A stretch of DNA of 64,000 nucleotides from Caprella mutica (Eukaryota; Arthropoda; Malacostraca; Amphipoda; Caprellidae): the NCBI GenBank assembly GCA_947561585.1, contig CANNZV010001831.1, positions 1-64,000 on the forward strand, in the 5' to 3' direction. The notes below the pieces were generated by a model, which was not told the DNA's origin, made no database searches, and was given only the letters and a program-made list of their open reading frames with translations. This document shows, in pieces, positions 57,904 through 64,000 of this stretch; the first letter of the stretch is position 1; each line of letters begins with the position of its first letter. A program made the position numbers and the translations under genes.

Positions 57904-60829
57904 GATCTCTGCTTACCCATATTAAGAAGTTTAACAGTTTAATTAGCTAATTTGTCTTTCTCTTCAAAGTTCTTTGTACTTTTAATTACTTTGATATAAA
58001 AAGCGAGAAGAGAGAAAATAAATAGAAAGGAAGTCTTACATTCATAATTTTATAATAGAATATTATTAGCATTTATTAATTGTTGATAATTACAATAAAC
58101 AATGCTTTGATGTACGAATAATTAATAATATTTCTTTTATTGTTTTACATAATATTTCCCCCTTCTAATTATTGAATGTTATATTGCTAATAAATAGCTT
58201 TTATACAATAAGAGAAATTCTTTAGTTTAAGTTATTGTCGATCTGTACGTACACACATTTATTTAGTTTCAATCTAAAATTAATTTGAATTATTGTTAAT
58301 ATTTACTTAGGTTTATACAAGATGAAAATGATTGGATATTAGTAAAAATTCATAGTGTATTATAAGTATTCTTATTTATGTATATTTATTTATTATTCTT
58401 GATTAAAATTATGTTATGAACTATATAATTTCCTATTAATAGTGTTTAATAATTTAATAAACTATTATCTATTTAGGATAATTCTAACCAATATTTATTA
58501 TTAATTTATATAAAACTGATAAAATAAATTGCTAAATTTTATAATTACTTTAAAGCTCATTTCCACTTTTTTTACTAGGAATATCATTGAAATAAATATC
58601 GTAAGAATATCATGGTATTTTATAATCGCATGCAAATATTTATACAAAAATAGCAGATCAATTTGTAATGTTAAATATTAAAAATATTTCAACAGTTCAA
58701 AAATATGAACTTATGAATTTCATGTTCGGAAATTTCGATTAAAAATACACGTGTAATTACAAACCGAGTTACAAATCAAATTTGAAAAGAAGTAAATTTA
58801 TAAATATGAAAAATTATACATGTATATTGTATAGTACTACATTTATAGTATTATTCGAATATATCATTACTGGCATATGGTAAACATCATAGATAATATA
58901 AACAACGAGAAATAGTTATTTGCAAATATGCATTTGTGCATAACTTTATCAATACACAGAAGTGATATATATATTTGAAAAATATATATTTTTATTCAAT
59001 TTTTTCAAACTGATAACCTATTTTTTTCAAAAGATTTTTTTTTTTTTAATATTTATTATTTTCAAAATTAGATCCAAAATTATTCATATATATATATATA
59101 TATTGATACTATAACTGATTCACATATGGGTCAATAGTCACACTCTGTGGGCACATTGCAGAGAGAATCACTGCAGATGGTTTTTGTTGGGTTCTGGAAA
59201 GGAGTTTAACGAGTTTTCAGCAGAGTTGTGAATAAAATGCAGAGGAAAGAAGAAGAAGAAGAAGAAGAATACGTGACTTCAGAAACTAAACATGCTATGA
59301 GTGCTTAACTTCCTGATGCTTTCTAAAAGTTGGAATTATTTCATTCCAAGACGAAATTTTCTCCTCATGTATATTTTCTTTATATTTAGGTAATACACGA
59401 AACTATTAGGAATTTAGACAATGAATTAGAAATGATTAAAAGGTTTGATTTAGTTGATTGTTTTAAATGAAGAAAGGCAGGTTGATAGAAGGGTTAAGAA
59501 TCTATATACATGGTGTCCAGTATTCGAAATTCACCATCTTCATTTTCAATCACAACGTAGTTCCACACTCTACCTAACTGGCTAGAAAATGTAGCAAGAG
59601 TTTGACGGTGTACTTTTCAATCAAGTCCTTCAAACTAATTGATATTGAGTCGCACGTCATTGCACTGAAGAGCAATGAAAAAGTAATATTCTCATTGGGC
59701 ATAAATATACTGTGTCCTGTGAGCTCATAGGGGCAAATTATTTTGAAATGTGAGTGACTCTAAACAAGTAGAAATATCGTTATTTGTGATTCCACTGTTA
59801 TCTACCTACTTAGTTAATTACAGTTAACATTAACTTTAACATCATAACTATGGATAAAAGCATACGAGATTTGTTTTTAAACTAGGTAATGTGAAAAATA
59901 AATGAATACATAAATAATTTTTCTTACTTTTATTTATCTGCCTGTCAAGCCTTAAGAATTTTTCAGAATTAGGCAAAATATGCTCCCAGGTGGTAACATG
60001 AATGTTAATTCTTACATTAATAAGTTATTAAAATCAACAGTGTTAGTTTTTATGAACTCATAACAACCTCCGTCATTAAATTTTTATACTCTAGGCTATA
60101 CTCTAGACTCATGGAATATATAAATTTAATGAAAGAGTCTATATGCTATAATATTATCGTCACTACTCATTAATAACTTTAGCTAAATCTGAGGGCACTG
60201 ACTAGAATTGTGTATAATTAAATTACACAAATATTCATACTAATTAAAAGTGGAGTTATTTTTAACGGGCAAGTTCACTAGTTTTTAAATACAACATGAA
60301 TTCTTCGTTAAAAGGGTAGATTCTAATATTACTGTTTTTACTATTCGAGACATTTTTGGATCATCTATCATTGGTCAATAAAGAGTCTATACTATAACAG
60401 ATCCTTTTACACACTAAGTAAATGAGTTTAAAGGGTCTTAGTCCTTTAACTGATATAACTAAGGAAATATCCCCTTCGCATATATGGGGCGTAGTTATTC
60501 ATTCTCTGTTAATCCAGTTACAGTAATTAGATCTTCAGAATAAAATGATGAGGAGTAAGGTGTAGAATTCAATTAGTTGCCCCTACCACCGACAGCAATA
60601 ACCCTAATTACTTGAGTGATGAATGAATAACATTAATAATTCTGTCAATTAATTCCACATTACTATTATTGTATAAGTTATAGTTATCAAATTAGTGAAC
60701 GTTTTTATTGAGTTGTAACCCTTTGTCTTTCAGTAGACCGGGTTTCAAAATTTTAACTTCAAGTGACTGAAAAAGGTTTGTTCACTATCTTACTTACATT
60801 TGAATTGACCAAATGGAGTCATTTTGATC
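57904..60829. other. AT-rich non-coding DNA
   Basis: No exon is recognised. A (TA)n run at 59086-59103 and a gaagaagaag run at about 59250 are the only simple repeats noted. Confidence 0.45.
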
Positions 60830-60945
60830 TGATCAAGTCTAATGGACTCAGTCAAGTTGATCTAATCAAGTCTAATGGACTCAGTACAGTTGATCTAATC
60901 AAGTCTAATGGTCTCGGTCAAGTTGACCTAATCAGAAGGAGTCAA
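60830..60945. repeat. 33-bp tandem repeat, about 3.5 copies
   Basis: The unit is 'gatctaatcaagtctaatgg' followed by 'actcagtcaagtt'. The ORF through it (LIKSNGLSQVD repeated) is incidental. Confidence 0.85.
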
Positions 60946-61399
60946 AAAGTTATTATAAAGAGCAGTGAAAATTTAACTCATTAATTTGAATTGCAGACCA
61001 TTTTTTGAAGAAAAAGAAATCGATTTTCAATTCGTCAAATTTGGGTGGAATTTTCTCCAATTTTGCTTAACTTGCAATAATTTCCACAAGTAACTTAATT
61101 TAAAGTAATATGGCATATTACTTTAAAATATGCAATCTTTGAAAATATTTCACAATTTAAAAATTATTTTCATATTTCTATTTCATATCAAAATATCTTA
61201 TTTAATTATATACTCTTTACTTATAATTATTGAACTAAAAAAGGATATTTCTATTACACTTTAAAACTTTTTTATTATAATGTAAAATAATTTTATCACA
61301 AAGGAATTATTCAACAAGAAACAAAGAAGAATTTTATATCATATAACTTCTGTAGAATTTTATTTTATACTTATATACTTGGATAAATATATTGGAAAC

Positions 61400-61745
61400 T
61401 AGGTTATGTGCACTCGGTGAGCACATACCTTTGCCACCGCTTTGACCCATTCTCTCCCAAAATTTAATAAACTGCTAACTGGATAATAACCAATCGTCTC
61501 ACCAAGTTTCATGCAATATGGTTCAAAACTTTTTGAGTTATAAGTGACCATGACCTTGACCTTTGACCGGGTCGCTCCCAAAATTCTACCAGCAGGTCAC
61601 TGGACATGTACCAATCGTTTCTTCAAATTTCAGGCAATTTGGTTGAACACTTTTTCAGTTAAGCGAATAACAAGATGATAAATAAATAAATAAATGACTG
61701 GTAAAATATGACCTTCCTGCATTCTGCGAAGGTAACTATAATGAT
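61400..61745. repeat. LINE/SINE 3'-end-like repeat with (ATAA)n tail
   Basis: It shares 'gaccttgacctttgac', 'caatttggttgaacactttt' and 'gcgaataacaagatgata' with 34240-34960, then 'aataaataaataaat', as at the tail of a retroposon. Confidence 0.65.
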
Positions 61746-61885
61746 ATTGTAAAACATTGTTTTAATAGTTTCGAAAATCTAAACCATTTCTGTTCTAATT
61801 TTAATTTGACAGTGAGTAAAATTTAGTATGAATTCTTTTACTCATAATATATATTATTATATATTATTCTATAATAATATATATA

Positions 61886-62395
61886 AAATCTACCAGTCGA
61901 CTTATAATATATCCAATAATATGCAAGTAAAATGTCAGTAAAATCTACCAGTCGACTTATAATATATCCAATAATATGCAAGTAAAATGTCAGTAAAATC
62001 TACCAGTCGACTTATAATATATCCAATAATTTGCAAGTAAAATGTCAGTAAAATCTACTAGTCGACTAATAATATATCCAATAATTTGCAAGTAAAATGT
62101 CAGTAAAATCTACCAGTCGACTAATAATATATCCAATAATATGCAAGTACAATGTCAGTAAAATCTACCAGTCGACTAATAATATATCCGATAATTTGCA
62201 AGTAAAATGTCAGTAAAATCTACCAGTCGACTTATAATATATCCGATAATTTGCAAGTAAAATGTCAGTAAAATCTACCAGTCGACTAATAATATATCCA
62301 ATAATTTGCAAGTAAAATTTCAGTAAAATCTACTAGTCGACTAATGATATATCCAATAATTTGGAAGTAAAATGTCAGTGAAATCTACCAGTCGA
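61886..62395. repeat. 55-bp tandem repeat, about 9 copies
   Basis: The unit contains 'ctaccagtcgactaataata', 'tatccaataatttgcaagta' and 'aaatgtcagtaaaat'. Each unit has a GTCGAC palindrome. Variants (atgcaag/ttgcaag, cttata/ctaata) are shared between non-neighbours. Confidence 0.93.
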
Positions 62396-62781
62396 CTCAA
62401 CCGTAGGATTCAAATTATCGACGCATAAAAACCGAAGAATTAGAACTTCTGAATGAAATCAAACGAATGGATGATTTCGAGTTGATGAGCCATAATGAAT
62501 AGGAATTGTGCCCAATGGTCTGAATGAATCAATCACTCTTACCATTAGTTATATAAAGACTTTACTTTATAATGATTGAAATGCAGTGAGATATGGACAG
62601 GTGACTATAATTAAACATATGCTATTCATCTAAATATTATCTCAATATTTTGATTATGAAGGGCATGGTCCAAAAGTAGGTTTACAGAATTTCTACTGAG
62701 AGGTAATATAATAACTGTAAACATACTTTTGGGCAACACTGTATATATTCTGTATATAAGTATATGATATTATTAGTAGCC

Positions 62782-63709
62782 GGTAAATTGCTCGAAAACA
62801 ATTGCTCGAAGGACAATTGCTCGAAAGACAATTGCTCGAAACACAATTGTTCGAAAAAAATTGCTCGTAAAACAATTGCACGAAAGACAATTGCTCGAAA
62901 ACAATTGCTCGAAAACAATTGCTCGAAAACAATTGCTTGAATTAACAATTGCTCGAAAGAAAATTGCTCGAATGAACAATTGCTTGAAAAATCAATCGCT
63001 CAGATAATATAAAAATGATATACAATTATTATTAATTGCTAATTACAAACAAGGACAGTTTATGCAGCTAATTGAAGAGATTCCAATTAATGATTGACTG
63101 ACTTTCGACAATTTATCGAATGAACAATTGCCCGAATGGTTAATTACTCAAATAATCAATTTTCGAATAATTAATTGCTTAATGTAAAAGAAGAGTAAAA
63201 GTTAACAAGAAAAAGACTATCGAAAAAGAAAAATTAAAAACAGCAAGTGGCATGAATACTAGAAGACATGCTAAATATATAGGGATGTGCAGTTTCCGTA
63301 GCCCAAGTTGCTAAAACTAGCCATAAGAACATCACGTCGGAGACCACTGGAACGATTGACTGATGAAAATTGTAGTACCCAAACATCCAGAAATAATTCC
63401 TGTTCTATTAAAATAAGAAAAACAGGTAGAGTAAAATTTAATAACAGTATTACAATGATTCAAAGTAAATAGAAAAAAATTGAAATACAGTTATTATTAA
63501 TTACTAATTAGAAACCAGGACGGTCTATAGGAGGACCTAATCGAAGTGATTCAGCATCATGATTAACTGAATTTTATTAGTTCGGACACTGTGAGCAATT
63601 TTGTCATTCGAGAAATTGTGTTTCGAGCAATTGTGTTTCGAGCAATTGTTTTCGAGCAATTGTATTTCGAGCAATTGTTTTCGATCAAATATGTTACGAG
63701 CAATTAACC
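62782..63709. mobile_element. TIR element with facing arrays of ACAATTGCTCGAA, about 928 bp
   Basis: It begins GGTAAATTGCTCGAAAACAA; the other end inverted begins GGTTAATTGCTCGTAAC. The left subterminal zone (62782-63000) has about a dozen ACAATTGCTCGAA units; the right zone (63590-63709) has the same motif inverted (TTCGAGCAATTGT). The CAATTG core is palindromic. No coding sequence or clear target duplication is seen. Confidence 0.72.
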
Positions 63710-64000
63710 TTTTTCATTTCACTTACTAAATTAATCTGATATTCATTTAGTTGTTTCCAATTCTTCAATGTAAATATAGCAACAGTACAAAGACATTAAT
63801 ACCAGTAACTATCACTCTACTGAGGAAGAAGAAGAAGGTCCATGGATGGAATATCAGAACTCCCTATAAGTTACTTCATCAGTTCAACTTCCTAACAACT
63901 TGGAAGACCAAAGCTCTACTTTGCCAAACTTAGACTACACATTTTGGCCAATTTGAGGAAGATTCTTTGAAGAAAGGTGGGCTCAATCTCCGTAGATTTC
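63710..64000. other. non-coding window end
   Basis: Nothing is recognised in the last 290 bases. Confidence 0.4.

Noticed and set aside
56531..57950. Two plus-strand ORFs of about 450 codons
   Set aside because: They are translations of the 21-bp array (SYDISTV repeats and a hydrophobic shadow). Length comes from repeat number, not selection.

Overview
The window is animal nuclear DNA. The genes have spliced exons with GT..AG introns, and the rest is an AT-rich background crowded with non-LTR retrotransposons, DNA transposons, MITEs and minisatellites. The gene content and transposon types fit an insect. A hemipteran such as a planthopper is my guess, but nothing here proves the order.

Three host genes can be rebuilt exon by exon. 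On the minus strand, TPRKB/Cgi121 (18810 to 17289, three exons) is followed head-to-tail by TP53RK/Bud32 (14530 to 13635, two exons). These proteins are direct partners in the KEOPS complex, which makes the tRNA t6A modification, so the neighbourhood is functionally striking. On the plus strand, a NUDT6-type Nudix hydrolase occupies 40387-43975 in seven coding exons with a perfect Nudix box.

Layout: 1-2500 is a nest of short MITEs. 2841-9100 is an apparently complete I-superfamily-like LINE on the minus strand, with two intact abutting ORFs and a 12-bp target-site duplication. 10448-15770 holds a Tc1/mariner-type MITE, two TTAA-flanked MITEs and TP53RK. 16180-16598 is a Tc1 transposase relic and 17289-18810 is TPRKB. 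19200-22450 is a second MITE nest. 24361-27050 holds local duplications, another mariner-type MITE and a tRNA-like SINE head. 27430-33180 is a dead second LINE broken by a hAT-like element (which carries a 32-bp minisatellite) and by a pogo-like element. 33214-36105 holds further TIR elements and 36587-39686 is a third MITE nest. NUDT6 follows. 44095-52922 is mostly non-coding DNA with scattered MITEs. 52995-57903 is a run of unrelated tandem arrays. 60830-63709 holds more arrays and a TIR element built from inverted arrays of an ACAATTGCTCGAA motif.

The most notable results are (1) the TPRKB-TP53RK tandem, with splice signals that could give a dicistronic mRNA; (2) a set of tiny MITE families (termini CCAGTCTG, CCACTCTGG, CCAAGTAA, all with 8-bp target duplications) inserted into one another so precisely that removing the inner copy restores the exact length of an uninterrupted relative; and (3) the intact LINE. 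All calls come from reading the sequence; no database search was run.
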